The position numbers were made by a program, and so were the translations under genes. DNA of 43,203 nt. It comes from Akkermansia muciniphila. GTDB lineage: Bacteria > Verrucomicrobiota > Verrucomicrobiia > Verrucomicrobiales > V1-33. The DNA lies in NCBI GenBank assembly GCA_943333275.1, contig CALQSQ010000047.1, positions 1 through 43,203 on the forward strand. The letters are read 5' to 3'. The notes below the pieces were generated by a model. It made no database searches. It had not been told where the DNA came from and saw only the letters and a list, made by a program, of their open reading frames with translations. Of the stretch, positions 33,799 to 43,167 are shown piece by piece (positions within the stretch are counted from its first letter, which is position 1; each line of letters opens with the position of its first letter).

Positions 33799-36017
33799 AC
33801 CATTCCAGCCGCAAAAATTTACTCCTGATCATGGGAATCCTCGTGCTCGCCATCGGCGGACTGGTGGCAAGGAAATTCCTTGGCAAGCCGGATGAGGAGA
33901 AACCTGCGGACCGCACTGGCAAACGGGAGGACCAGGCCCGAAACGAGGCGACGTGCCATGATCTTGCGGAAATGGCCGGGGGACGCAAGGTGCGGCTGGT
34001 CTGGGTGGAAAGCACCTCGACTTCCAATCCTGATATTTTTGCCCGCAGTGAGGCATTGCATCTGGGAACGTTTGACAGCCAGGCCGGGGGCTACCGCCGA
34101 CTCACCAAAAAGCCCGGCAACTATTCCCGCCCCATCATTACTCCGGACGGGCGGCAGGTTCTCTACACCGCCAATCCACAGACCAAGCAAGGAACACCCG
34201 TGGCATGGAATCCGCGTATCCATGCTTTGGACTGGGATGGAGGAAATGATCGTGAACTCTTGTCCGGATTCTGTGTGGATGCCTGGCAGGACCCTGCGAC
34301 TGGCAAAGTTTGGGTTTACGCCCTGAGCACTTTAAGCTCGCACAACAAACTGGCACTCGATGGAGAGACGCTCGTCCGATTTCAACTGGATGATCCCGGC
34401 AAGGTCGAGGCGATCTGGAAAGTCACTGGTCTTTCGACGGATAACCTGCAGATTTCCCGCGATGGACGTTACATGGGCGCGCAATTTCCCTGGCCGGATG
34501 TTGGTTGCGGCGATCTGCAATCAGGCCTGCACCAAAAGTTCGAAACGGGATGCTGGAGCAGTTTCGCCCCCGACAACAGTTACCTTCTTTCATCCTTCAA
34601 GGGGACGCACAAGGATCTGACATTGACAGATCCGATTGAGAAAAAGCACTGGAAGGTATCCGTGGGCACCACCTCCGGCTATAAGAACCAACCGTCCTAC
34701 CATCCCCGTTGGAGCAACGATCCGAGATTCATGACCATGACCGGACCCTATCCGCCGTCCCATAAGGAGAGGCATCAAGGCTCTGGAAAGGTCAAAAAAT
34801 CCAGGGACGGAGTCGTGGCGGATGTCTATCTGGGAAGGTTTTCGGCCGAGATGGATAAAATTGAAAAATGGTTGCGAATCACTAATAATTCCTTTGGCGA
34901 TTTCTATCCGGATGCGTGGATCGAAAGTGGAGAACAGGCTACGCTGTCCGCTTTTCCCCAGCAGCGTGCCTGGAATTTTCCGGCAGCCGACTCCACGATT
35001 TGGCCGGTGGATCGGAAGGAACTGCTTTACTATTGGACCAATGGTGCCACGTCCGATGAAATTATCGGCAGGCACAGCGGTTGCCGTGTCATTGGTCATG
35101 GAGTGGGGCGTTTTACCAGAGGCAGGGAAATGCTTCTGGATGGAGGATGGTTCGGAACGGATGCTGCCACCACCGAGGTGCTGGCCACAGCGCTGCCCGC
35201 ATCTTCAGCACTGACGATTGAATTTCTCTGCGCGGAGTCTATCGCATTGCCTGCCTCCGCAACGGTGAGGTTGCTCGCGTTGGAGGATGCGGATGGCGAT
35301 GCCTATTTTGAAATTTCCCGCTCGGCTGAAGAAATATCCTTTACCTCACCGGCGGGCAAGTTGGGTGCCGCGGCCCTGGAACTCAGGGCATCTGCCGCTC
35401 ACCAAGGCTCGGAGCCCGCCCATCTGGTGCTGCAAATCACGCAGGAGAAAATCTCGCTATATCTCGCAGGGGTTGAGACCGCTTCCCTGCCGTTGTCAGT
35501 TCCCATCAACTTTGCCAATCTGACCCGGGCGAGGCTGGTGTTGGGGCAGGCCAGGCCGGTGCCAAAGGGTTGGGAGGGGAGAATGCAAAATGTGGCGGTG
35601 TATGGGCGGGACTGTCCGGTTTCGGAGATTCAGGCCATGGCATCGACTAGCAAGACCAACTCTCTGGAGGCAACACCACGGATCCGCCTCAAGGCCAGGT
35701 TGCTTCTAGCCACTGAGCCGGACATGGACATGCTGGCCAGCTACCAGCGCATGTTGGTGGATCACACTTACGAGGTGGTGCAGGTGCTGGATGGAGAATA
35801 CGAGCCCAAAAAGATTGTGGTCCTGCATTGGGCGGTGCTGGATCGGCTGCCTGTGCCGGGAATTCCGAAAGAGATCGGGGAGGAATACGAACTGACGCTG
35901 GAGAGCGCGGAGGCCCATCCGGAATTGGAGTCGGAGTTGCAGATCATTGAGTCCGATGATCTGGCGGCTGCGATTTATGTAGATATCACCACCCCGGAGA
36001 ATCCAATTGCAGAGTGA
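33795..36017 (+). CDS. Exported beta-propeller and LamG-like protein
   Basis: A 740-aa protein anchored by one N-terminal hydrophobic helix (residues 8-26). Residues 60-400 contain TolB-like propeller strands (RRLTKKPGNYSRPIITPDGRQVLYT, SPDG-type turns as SRDGRYM and APDNSYL). Residues 450-620 look like a concanavalin/LamG-like domain (SALTIEFLCAES ... RARLVLGQARPVPKGWEGRMQNVAVYGR). The end (about 640-740) is unrecognised. The position, overlapping the AlgX/AlgJ-like gene by 4 nt, suggests that it binds or senses the glycan being acetylated. No catalytic residue is evident. Confidence 0.65.
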   Translation: MNHSSRKNLLLIMGILVLAIGGLVARKFLGKPDEEKPADRTGKREDQARNEATCHDLAEMAGGRKVRLVWVESTSTSNPDIFARSEALHLGTFDSQAGGYRRLTKKPGNYSRPIITPDGRQVLYTANPQTKQGTPVAWNPRIHALDWDGGNDRELLSGFCVDAWQDPATGKVWVYALSTLSSHNKLALDGETLVRFQLDDPGKVEAIWKVTGLSTDNLQISRDGRYMGAQFPWPDVGCGDLQSGLHQKFETGCWSSFAPDNSYLLSSFKGTHKDLTLTDPIEKKHWKVSVGTTSGYKNQPSYHPRWSNDPRFMTMTGPYPPSHKERHQGSGKVKKSRDGVVADVYLGRFSAEMDKIEKWLRITNNSFGDFYPDAWIESGEQATLSAFPQQRAWNFPAADSTIWPVDRKELLYYWTNGATSDEIIGRHSGCRVIGHGVGRFTRGREMLLDGGWFGTDAATTEVLATALPASSALTIEFLCAESIALPASATVRLLALEDADGDAYFEISRSAEEISFTSPAGKLGAAALELRASAAHQGSEPAHLVLQITQEKISLYLAGVETASLPLSVPINFANLTRARLVLGQARPVPKGWEGRMQNVAVYGRDCPVSEIQAMASTSKTNSLEATPRIRLKARLLLATEPDMDMLASYQRMLVDHTYEVVQVLDGEYEPKKIVVLHWAVLDRLPVPGIPKEIGEEYELTLESAEAHPELESELQIIESDDLAAAIYVDITTPENPIAE

Positions 36018-36046
36018 TTCCGACCCGGGCGTGAAAAACTCCGGTC

Positions 36047-36994
36047 TTACTTTTTAATCGGAACTTCCGACCATTTTTTTTCGGTGATTTCACGAATGGA
36101 AAAACACCACACTACTACTTTTTTGTTCTTCCAAAAGTCCGGCTTCGGCAGTGCCTTGCGTGCGAGTTGCAAGCGGGCTGCGTCCGTTCCGCCACCGGCA
36201 TTGGCCACCTGCATCCACGCTTGTCCCGAGGCGGCCTGCAGCAAATCCAGAAGACCTCCTCCCTGGCAGTGGAATCCGGCGTCGGCACCGCCACTGAACA
36301 CGAGGGTATGGCTGTCGCCGACAAGGAGGGCCGGGGCATCGGCGGCCGGTTCCATGAGGTCAGACGTGCGTTGCACTAAAATTTTCTCCGGGCCCAGAGC
36401 GGCCGCAGTGGGCGAGGCCACGAGGTCGCCGGTAATCTCAAGTGTGACTGGTTCCGCAAGTGGCAGGGCCGGCTTGAACCAGCTCTGATCCTTGATCGCA
36501 GATTTCACGAGGCTGGCGGCGATCTTTATTCCTGCCGGGGACCAATGGGCATCCCGGGCGCAATAGAGAAGTGTTTCCGGATGCTTTTCACGCTCGGTAT
36601 GAAAGGCACTGGCAAGATCAATCACCGTTACCCCGGCTTGTTCCAAGGTCTGAATCAGGGTGGCCTGACGTCCCAGCAGACTTTTGGGCGACTCTGCGGC
36701 ACTGAATTTGTCCGGGTAAATTTCCGCCTTGGCCGGAACTGGGAGCACAATGAGCTGGACGTTTTCGGCGGCAAGGGCGGCATGGTAGGAGGTGATGGCT
36801 TTAACCGCTGGCGCAATGGCTTCCGCAGTGAGTGGTCCCTTGGACAGGTGCGCCATTTCCTGCTTCAGAAAAAGCCAGGAATCCTCCCCTGCCACAGCGA
36901 GATCCTGCTGCGATGCGGCGGCGGTGAATTTTTCGGTCAAATCAGCGTGTGCCGTCAGGAGGGGCAGCAGGCAAAACAGCAGGAGGTGTTTCAT
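36047..36994 (-). CDS. Second, shorter AlgX/AlgJ-like SGNH protein
   Basis: A 315-aa protein with a cleavable signal peptide (MKHLLLFCLLPLLTAHADL). The SGNH-like core has RDAHWSP (Asp148, His150) and LLVGDSHTLVF (Ser228), the same order and spacing type as the AlgJ/AlgX family and as the homologue at 32179-33798. It is likely a periplasmic O-acetyltransferase or esterase. Its start overlaps the aguA stop by 4 nt (ATGA), so it is translated with putrescine-synthesis genes, which is unusual. It converges with the propeller/LamG gene with a 29-nt gap. Confidence 0.82.
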   Translation of the reverse strand: MKHLLLFCLLPLLTAHADLTEKFTAAASQQDLAVAGEDSWLFLKQEMAHLSKGPLTAEAIAPAVKAITSYHAALAAENVQLIVLPVPAKAEIYPDKFSAAESPKSLLGRQATLIQTLEQAGVTVIDLASAFHTEREKHPETLLYCARDAHWSPAGIKIAASLVKSAIKDQSWFKPALPLAEPVTLEITGDLVASPTAAALGPEKILVQRTSDLMEPAADAPALLVGDSHTLVFSGGADAGFHCQGGGLLDLLQAASGQAWMQVANAGGGTDAARLQLARKALPKPDFWKNKKVVVWCFSIREITEKKWSEVPIKK

Positions 36995-38016
36995 AGCGGC
37001 ATTTGTTGAGTAAGGCAATGGAACGTGCCAAGCCCCCAGACGAGCTCCCGGCAGTCGATGGGAATGATACGGCGGGTGGGAAAACATTGACCGATGATTT
37101 CCATGGCTTTGTCATCATGAGCGTCGCCGAAGATGGGTTGCAGGACAATTTTGTTGCCGATGTAGAAATTTGCGTAACTCGCAGGCAGACGCACGCCTTC
37201 CGTAATGACCGGGGAGGGCATGGGGAGTTCCAGGATATTGAGGGGCTGGCCGTCTTCGGTGCGCATGGATTTCAGCAAACGAAGGTTGTGGCGCAAGGGT
37301 TCATAATTTGCATCATGGGGATCGGACTCCACCACGGTGACGACAGTGTCCTGATTCACAAAGCGCGTGATGTCATCGATGTGGCCATCCGTGTCGTCGC
37401 CCACGATGCCTTCATCCAGCCAGAGGATGTTGGTGACATTGAGGCTTTCGCGCAGGGCGGATTCGATTTCAGACTTGGTCAGATAGGGGTTGCGATTTGG
37501 GTTGAGCAGACATTGCGTGGTAACCAGCAGGCTGCCGGTGCCATTGACTTCGATGGAGCCACCCTCCAAGGCGAGGCCGGGAAGAAACGATGGGATTTCC
37601 AGGAGATGCGCCATGCGGCGGTTGATCTGGAAATCGGAAGGCAGAATTTCAGGATATTTCCCACCCCAGGCATTGTAATCCCAGTTCACTGCGGCAAGTC
37701 GGTGTGCGCCGGTGTCGCGGATAACAAACGTGCTGCCATGGTCGCGGCACCAGGGATAAACTGCCGGAATGCCGGTGAGCGTCAGGTTCGCCAGACCCTC
37801 CAGGTCGGCGAGGGCTTCCCCATTGAGGTAAACCTGCTGGGTTTCCGTCAACGCCTCGATCATGGCCAGGAACGTGGGGAGCACGTCATCGTGATGGGTG
37901 CCGTCGGGAAACGACGTATTTTCCCGTGCGGGCCAGGTCATCCAGGTGGCGGCCTGTGGCTCCCATTCGGCAGGCATGCGATAACCCAATTCGCGTGGGG
38001 TGGGGAAGGGGGACAT
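36991..38016 (-). CDS. aguA: Agmatine deiminase
   Basis: A 341-aa cytoplasmic enzyme converting agmatine to N-carbamoylputrescine and ammonia. It has MPAEWEPQAATWMTWPA, PWCRDHGSTFVI, LEGGSIEVNGTGSLLVT, DDTDGHIDDITRFV and the catalytic Cys334 in LGTFHCLTQQ near the end. Relatives usually read GGGNIHC, so the residues just before the Cys differ slightly here. ATG 38016 begins 1 nt after the aguB stop. The SGNH gene overlaps its end by 4 nt. An upstream in-frame start at 38055 is not preferred because it lies inside aguB. Confidence 0.92.
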   Translation of the reverse strand: MSPFPTPRELGYRMPAEWEPQAATWMTWPARENTSFPDGTHHDDVLPTFLAMIEALTETQQVYLNGEALADLEGLANLTLTGIPAVYPWCRDHGSTFVIRDTGAHRLAAVNWDYNAWGGKYPEILPSDFQINRRMAHLLEIPSFLPGLALEGGSIEVNGTGSLLVTTQCLLNPNRNPYLTKSEIESALRESLNVTNILWLDEGIVGDDTDGHIDDITRFVNQDTVVTVVESDPHDANYEPLRHNLRLLKSMRTEDGQPLNILELPMPSPVITEGVRLPASYANFYIGNKIVLQPIFGDAHDDKAMEIIGQCFPTRRIIPIDCRELVWGLGTFHCLTQQMPL

Positions 38017-38017
38017 T

Positions 38018-38920
38018 CTAATCAAGGTAGCGTTTGGTGATGTCACTGTAGGCATCGATGCGGCGATCCCTCAAGAAGGGCCAGACCTGCCGCTGCTCCT
38101 CCACGGCGGCGAGGTCGATTTCCACAACGAGCGTCTCCTCCTTGTCCGTGCTTGCCTGTGCGACGAGAGCTCCACTGGGGTCGGCCACAAAACTCCGGCC
38201 CCAGAACTCGATGCCTGGCTCGCCCTCGGGGGTCTCGTAGCCAATGCGGTTGATGCTTGCAACATAGCAGCCGTTCGCCACTGCGTGACTGCGCTGAATG
38301 ACCTCCCACGAGGCGTATTGTCGCTCGCCGTGCTCCGCTTTTTCGGCAGGCAGCCAACCGATTGCCGTGGGATAAAAGAGAATTTGCGCGCCATTCATGG
38401 CCGTCAGGCGTGCGCCCTCCGGATACCATTGATCCCAGCAGATGAGCACGCCGATGCGGCCGAATTTTGTATCCCAGGCTCTGAATCCCAAGTCGCCCGG
38501 TGTGAAATAAAATTTCTCCATGAACTGGGGATCATCGGGGATGTGCATCTTGCGGTACACCCCGGCCTGCGATCCATCCGCATCAAAGATCACCGCGGAG
38601 TTGTGATAGAGTCCCGCCGCGCGGCGTTCGAAAATGGGCAGGATCAGGACGATGCCCAACTCTCCGGCCAGCTTGCCGAAGCGCTGCGTCGTCGGCCCGG
38701 GAATCGTTTCCGCAAGTGCGAAATAGTCATGCTTCTCGGCCTGGCAGAAATACTCGCTCCGGAACAACTCCTGGAGGCAGACGATATTAGCTCCGCGCTT
38801 GGCGGCGGCGCGGATCTGCTTCTCCGTATGGAGGGCATTGGCCTCCACATCTGCGGTGCAGGCGGTCTGGACAAGGCCGAGTTTGATCTTGGTGGAGGAG
38901 GAGGCGGGCATAAGGCGCAT
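38018..38920 (-). CDS. aguB: N-carbamoylputrescine amidase
   Basis: A 300-aa nitrilase-superfamily amidohydrolase that turns N-carbamoylputrescine into putrescine, CO2 and ammonia. The catalytic Glu-Lys-Cys triad is visible as LQELF (Glu51), YRKMHIPDD (Lys124) and LICWDQWYPEGA (Cys161). The FYFTPGDLGFRAWDTKFGRIG and RSHAVANGCYVASINRIG segments fit AguB rather than other nitrilases. The ATG at 38911 is an alternative start, 9 nt downstream. It is the first gene of aguB-aguA-SGNH. No arginine decarboxylase is in the window. Confidence 0.9.
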   Translation of the reverse strand: MRLMPASSSTKIKLGLVQTACTADVEANALHTEKQIRAAAKRGANIVCLQELFRSEYFCQAEKHDYFALAETIPGPTTQRFGKLAGELGIVLILPIFERRAAGLYHNSAVIFDADGSQAGVYRKMHIPDDPQFMEKFYFTPGDLGFRAWDTKFGRIGVLICWDQWYPEGARLTAMNGAQILFYPTAIGWLPAEKAEHGERQYASWEVIQRSHAVANGCYVASINRIGYETPEGEPGIEFWGRSFVADPSGALVAQASTDKEETLVVEIDLAAVEEQRQVWPFLRDRRIDAYSDITKRYLD

Positions 38921-38979
38921 TCAAGCGATGGCTGTGAGAATAGCAAGGGGAAGGCTCCTGCGAATGGGCAGGCAGGGAA

Positions 38980-40428
38980 TCATTTTTCCTCAGCGGACGG
39001 CTCCTTGATCAGGGAGGGGTCGACCGTGAGCGGGGCCACGATGGGGAATTGTTCGGAAAGGCTGTCCGTCGGATTGGTCACGGTGCCCCCGAGTGTGAAT
39101 GCCACCACGCCGAGCCCGTCTTCCTGGCGGATGAACTGGGGGATGGTGGCGTCGGGGGTGTGCAGATGCAGTTCGAGTTTCCCTTCCAGTCTCCCATCAC
39201 GGAAAATTTTCACCGATCCCCGCAGCCGACTTTCACCGTGTTTAAAACCATCGATGTTTTCGATGGTGGTGACGTCCCGGGAGTGGCTGAAATCGGCAGT
39301 CAGTTTGCGCAGTTCGATTTTGGTATAAAGTTCATTTTTGAAGAAGGCGCCCAGTGCGGCGAGTCCTGGAAAATTTTCCAGCACGGCACCGTCCATGGCC
39401 AGCGTGCCAGTGAACACGTTTGGCCTGCCAGGCTTGATAAGGTATTTGGCCCCTTGAACGGTGGTTTTTCCGTGGATGCGACTTTTCCAAACTTCAGGCA
39501 GGAGGTCCGAGATTGACGTGGCATCCACGTTGATATCAAGGGATCCGGACGGCCCGAGGGCGCTGTGGGTGATCATGCCGGCCGCGCGCAACTGGGTTTT
39601 TTCCGTCAGTCTGAAACGGGCGTTGTCGATCGATGTGCCCCCCGCAGTGTGCGTGACGGTGGCCTTTTCCAATGGGAGATCCGGCCAGACGCCACCATGC
39701 CAGACGCCACCGGAGGCTTCGATTCGGAACTCACTGGCATTCAATGAACCAGAGGCGATCATTCCATCGATTGAGTTGGGCGCATCATTGGCCTCGGGCC
39801 AGCTCAGGGCCAGCTTGGCAATGCGCAGGTCCTGGATGGAAACGAAGGCGGGAGTAGCCGTGAGTCCCAGCCTGAAACCGTCATCCACGGGGGTGGGGGT
39901 AGAACCGATGTTGGCATCGTCCAGAAGTGGCTTCGATGCAGTGGAGGACTGGAAGGCGACCGTCGCACTGTCCACGCGCAGGCTGGCGATGTCCCACTCG
40001 TTGCGAAAGAAACTGCCGGCCGTCAGATCTGCCTTCAGGTCCGTGAACAGCACATCCTTCAGGACACCGGAGGTGCCGGCGAAGCGCATGTTGGAACTTT
40101 CAGCGGTCTGCCAGTCAGGGGAGCGGAAGCGGTCGCACTCAACCTGGCATCCAAGCAGTCCGCTGAGGTGCCGGTTGACACTTGCGCGAAAAAGCTCCCC
40201 CTCCACCCGGGATTTGTTCATCATTTGCAAAATGATCCAGGCAAAACAAAGCAGCAAAATGGCCACGGCCAGCAGGATCAACCACCTGCGTCGTTTTCGC
40301 CTCTGCTCGACATGAGGTTGGTTGCTGCGGCGTTTGCGGGACTTGGTCTCGCCCTCAGCCCGCAGCCGTTCCATCATTTCCTGCATGGAATAATGGTCCT
40401 TGGAGGTCTCGCGGTCAGGAGTTGGCAT
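38980..40428 (-). CDS. AsmA-like membrane-anchored protein of unknown function
   Basis: A 482-aa protein with a basic cytoplasmic tail (residues 1-47, rich in Lys and Arg), one membrane helix (about 49-68, WLILLAVAILLLCFAWIILQM) and a periplasmic domain. The C-terminal part (VLENFPGLAALGAFFKNELYTKIELRKLTADFSH onward, then GKLELHLHTPDATIPQFI) has the beta-rich repeats of AsmA/DUF3971-type proteins. It lies 50 nt downstream of the secretin gene on the same strand. A link with pilus assembly or envelope lipid handling is inferred from position only. Confidence 0.65.
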   Translation of the reverse strand: MPTPDRETSKDHYSMQEMMERLRAEGETKSRKRRSNQPHVEQRRKRRRWLILLAVAILLLCFAWIILQMMNKSRVEGELFRASVNRHLSGLLGCQVECDRFRSPDWQTAESSNMRFAGTSGVLKDVLFTDLKADLTAGSFFRNEWDIASLRVDSATVAFQSSTASKPLLDDANIGSTPTPVDDGFRLGLTATPAFVSIQDLRIAKLALSWPEANDAPNSIDGMIASGSLNASEFRIEASGGVWHGGVWPDLPLEKATVTHTAGGTSIDNARFRLTEKTQLRAAGMITHSALGPSGSLDINVDATSISDLLPEVWKSRIHGKTTVQGAKYLIKPGRPNVFTGTLAMDGAVLENFPGLAALGAFFKNELYTKIELRKLTADFSHSRDVTTIENIDGFKHGESRLRGSVKIFRDGRLEGKLELHLHTPDATIPQFIRQEDGLGVVAFTLGGTVTNPTDSLSEQFPIVAPLTVDPSLIKEPSAEEK

Positions 40429-40478
40429 GGCGAGGGGCAGTGGAGGAACTTGAGTCTGGATAAATGGATGGGGTGCCC

Positions 40479-42986
40479 CTACTCGACCTTGGGAGTGCCA
40501 TGGTCCTCTCTGACGGCATGCATCGGACGCCCTGCCGGATCAACGACCTTCACGTTGACGAACATGATGATCGCCGTGCGGGAAGATTCGGTAATCTTGG
40601 TGCGGAAAAGCCGGCCGATCAGCGGGATGTCTCCAAAGAGGGGAGTCTTGTCCTCGATCTCGTTCACCCTGGACTGCTGGAGTCCGCCCAGCATCAGGGT
40701 GGATCCATCGTAAACCGTGACATTGGTTTGCGCGCGAATACGATCAAAGACGGGCTGAATGATGATATTCCGGGTGAGCTCGACGAACTCGTTATTGATC
40801 ACGCTATTGATGGTGCTGCCGAAATTGATGAAGCCCAGAAACTCCGTGAAACTGGGTGCCAGTCGCAGATCAACTGACGATCCATCTTCCGCGATGGTCG
40901 CCTCCACTTCGAGAATATTTCCCACCTCTTCAGTCTTGAAGGTGGTGGGAGTCGTGGGGGTCACGGGGGCAAAACCAGAATCGCCCAGCTGGCCCGCGCC
41001 ACCTCCTCCAATGCCTCCCAAGCCAATCCCCGCTCCGACAGTCTGAGGAATCTGTGGCGGATCAAAGTCTGTGGGAAAAGGAAACTCCCGGACCGCCTTG
41101 GCCGTGGCAATCTGGCCGCTTTTCACAATGATCTCGGTGGAATTCAGCAGGTCCTTCCCAGTCTTCTGATCCAATGCTCGCATGATGAGTTGGAATTGAG
41201 GATCGGTAAACGCTCCCACCAATCCGAATACACCCGGGGTTCGCGTGGAAGTTGCGGAGGTGTATCGGTTTGTTTTCAGCAGGTCTTCAATCGATGGCAG
41301 ACTTTCGATCTGACCGGCAGTGCGTAATCCTGCAGTCATGGGGAGTTGTCCGGTTGGAACCGCTCCGGGTCCTGCCGTTGGGTCCAGGAACGGGTAATCC
41401 TGGCCAGGCGAGACAGGTGTGCCTTGATTGCCATACGTTCCGCCGCCGCCGAACAGCCTGTTTCCAATATTGAACTGCCCGAGCAACAGATCGAATCCCA
41501 GTTCCTTTAGGTCCTTATGGCTGATTTTCATTACAGTGACCCGGACCAGGGCCTGCTTGGTGATGGTCGATCCGATCTGCTCAATGATCCCCTGAACTGC
41601 GTCCAGATTCTCGTCCGTATTCGTGACGGTCAGGCGGCTGCTGCCGCGATCAAAATTTGCCGAGGCTCCCGGGGGGAAAGGGACTCCGTAGCCTTCCAGA
41701 AAATTCTGCGCTGTGACCCTTTTCACGACCAATCCTCCAGCTGCAGCCGGTGTGGCTGAAAATGGATCCGCAGGCGCCGAGGCATCCGCGGAGGCTCCGG
41801 CGGGCGCGCTGGAAAGAAACCCAGGGGCCACGGAAAATGATCTGGTGTTCATTTTGCCTCCTGCTGCGGCGATCGTCGTGAAGGAGATGATGCCATCGGC
41901 GAGTTTCCATTTTGTCCCGGATTGTTCCGCGACGTAATCCAACGCCTGCGCCAGCGGGACGTCCACGATATCCAGGGTGATGTTGGGCAGCTTGGCCTGC
42001 TCCGCCGGGGGGATTTTCACCAGCATGTTCAGCCCTTTTTTCGAGGATTCTGATTCAATGGTGTCCAACTCACGGCTCTTCGTCGACAGGAACTGCACCA
42101 CCTCGGCCAACGGAGCCGCGTCAAAGTTGACGCGTTTAAAAATGATGCCCCGCAGCTTTGAACTGGTGGTGGCCAGCAGGCCGCTCAGGCCTTCATTGGG
42201 AAGTTTGGGCGTGAGAGTGCTGTCGGGAACCGCCGTTTCCCATTTCTCATCCACCTCACGCAATGCCCGGGCCCGGGTATGGTCACGCGAGGCATGGGTG
42301 TAGTCGGTGGTAAGTTTTTCGCACTTCTCCAATCCCCTGCGGGCTGCGACGTTGTGCGGGTCGACTGCGAGCACCTGATTGTATCCGGCTTTCGCGGCAT
42401 CAAACTGGCCCAGATCCACAAGACCACTCGCGATAACCAGAAGCTTCTTCACCTTCTCCACCTTTGCAGGGAAATCCGGAGTCATCGCAGGGTTGAAGCG
42501 ATCCGGATCTTTCAGTTGTTCCTTCAGTGTATTCGCGCCGTCGTGGTCCGGCATCATGGACACATCCAGCACTGCATCCAGCAGGGCATTGGCATCTTCG
42601 AAACGCCCGATCTGTCCGAATTGACGAGCCTGCAGCACTGACGCATCGGCATAGCGGCGCATCGCCATTTCCCGATGCCTGGCCACCATGGGGGCATCAG
42701 GAATCAACGTTACTGCCTGGCGGAATTTTTCCACTGCTGTGCCATAATCCTTGTCAGCCATGGCTGCATCGCCCTCTTGAATCAGACCCGTCGCCTGCTT
42801 CATGTTGGCAAGTCGTCGCGAAATTTCATCTTCAACGCTGCCCGCAACCTGACCCGAAGGAGCCGGGGCGCTCGAGCCCACCTCCTTTGCCTGTCCATGC
42901 AGGCCTGCCAAAGCAATGATGCCCCCCCCGAAAATCAAGGGAATCAACGGTGAACGTTTTAAACGGTGCAGCAACATTTCAGGCAT
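40479..42986 (-). CDS. Amuc_1098-like type IV pilus secretin
   Basis: An 835-aa outer-membrane secretin with an N-terminal signal (MLLHRLKRSPLIPLIFGGGIIALAGLHGQA). The first 250 residues are TPR-like (GTAVEKFRQAVTLIPD, AKAGYNQVLAVDPHNVAARRGLEK). Next come an STN-like region (ITLDIVDVPLAQALDYVAEQSG) and an N-domain (LTVTNTDENLDAVQGIIEQIG). The secretin core ends with VYDGSTLMLGGLQQSRV and DKTPLFGDIPLIGRLFR, the signature of PilQ/GspD. The TPR plus secretin build matches the family from Akkermansia (Amuc_1098). It would form the ring through which a pilus or secreted product passes. ATG 42986 is used; 42977 is also possible. Confidence 0.92.
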   Translation of the reverse strand: MPEMLLHRLKRSPLIPLIFGGGIIALAGLHGQAKEVGSSAPAPSGQVAGSVEDEISRRLANMKQATGLIQEGDAAMADKDYGTAVEKFRQAVTLIPDAPMVARHREMAMRRYADASVLQARQFGQIGRFEDANALLDAVLDVSMMPDHDGANTLKEQLKDPDRFNPAMTPDFPAKVEKVKKLLVIASGLVDLGQFDAAKAGYNQVLAVDPHNVAARRGLEKCEKLTTDYTHASRDHTRARALREVDEKWETAVPDSTLTPKLPNEGLSGLLATTSSKLRGIIFKRVNFDAAPLAEVVQFLSTKSRELDTIESESSKKGLNMLVKIPPAEQAKLPNITLDIVDVPLAQALDYVAEQSGTKWKLADGIISFTTIAAAGGKMNTRSFSVAPGFLSSAPAGASADASAPADPFSATPAAAGGLVVKRVTAQNFLEGYGVPFPPGASANFDRGSSRLTVTNTDENLDAVQGIIEQIGSTITKQALVRVTVMKISHKDLKELGFDLLLGQFNIGNRLFGGGGTYGNQGTPVSPGQDYPFLDPTAGPGAVPTGQLPMTAGLRTAGQIESLPSIEDLLKTNRYTSATSTRTPGVFGLVGAFTDPQFQLIMRALDQKTGKDLLNSTEIIVKSGQIATAKAVREFPFPTDFDPPQIPQTVGAGIGLGGIGGGGAGQLGDSGFAPVTPTTPTTFKTEEVGNILEVEATIAEDGSSVDLRLAPSFTEFLGFINFGSTINSVINNEFVELTRNIIIQPVFDRIRAQTNVTVYDGSTLMLGGLQQSRVNEIEDKTPLFGDIPLIGRLFRTKITESSRTAIIMFVNVKVVDPAGRPMHAVREDHGTPKVE

Positions 42987-43048
42987 GAGGGAAGTTTAGA
43001 ATGGATCAGGGAGCAGTCCGGCCAATTTTGACCACTGCGAGTGTCCAA

Positions 43049-43077
43049 ACTATAAGGGTTTGTGCAACTTGTAACGC
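43049..43077 (-). promoter_or_regulatory. Weak candidate promoter for the secretin gene
   Basis: Read on the minus strand, TATAGT (43054-43049) is a good -10 match, 5 of 6. The best -35 at 17 nt is GCGTTA (43077-43072), a poor match. Transcription would start about 55 nt before the ATG at 42986. Confidence 0.28.
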
Positions 43078-43142
43078 CAAAAGTGAGGGAAAATGCAGGC
43101 GATTTCGCCCGGGAACTTTGAAATCACCACAAATTCCACCTT

Positions 43143-43167
43143 CCAGACCAGTCTTGGCTTGGTCTGG
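43143..43167. repeat. Short hairpin near the window end
   Basis: CCAGACCA (43143-43150) pairs with TGGTCTGG (43160-43167) over a 9-nt loop. It lies upstream of the secretin gene. A run of A at 43181 is too far away to make it a clear terminator. It may belong to the end of the next gene outside the window. Confidence 0.4.

Noticed and set aside
43062..43080. A sigma54-like GG...GC element upstream of the secretin gene
   Set aside because: The minus-strand sequence TGGCGT...TTGCAC looks like a -24/-12 promoter, but the GG-to-GC spacing is 11 nt instead of the required 10.
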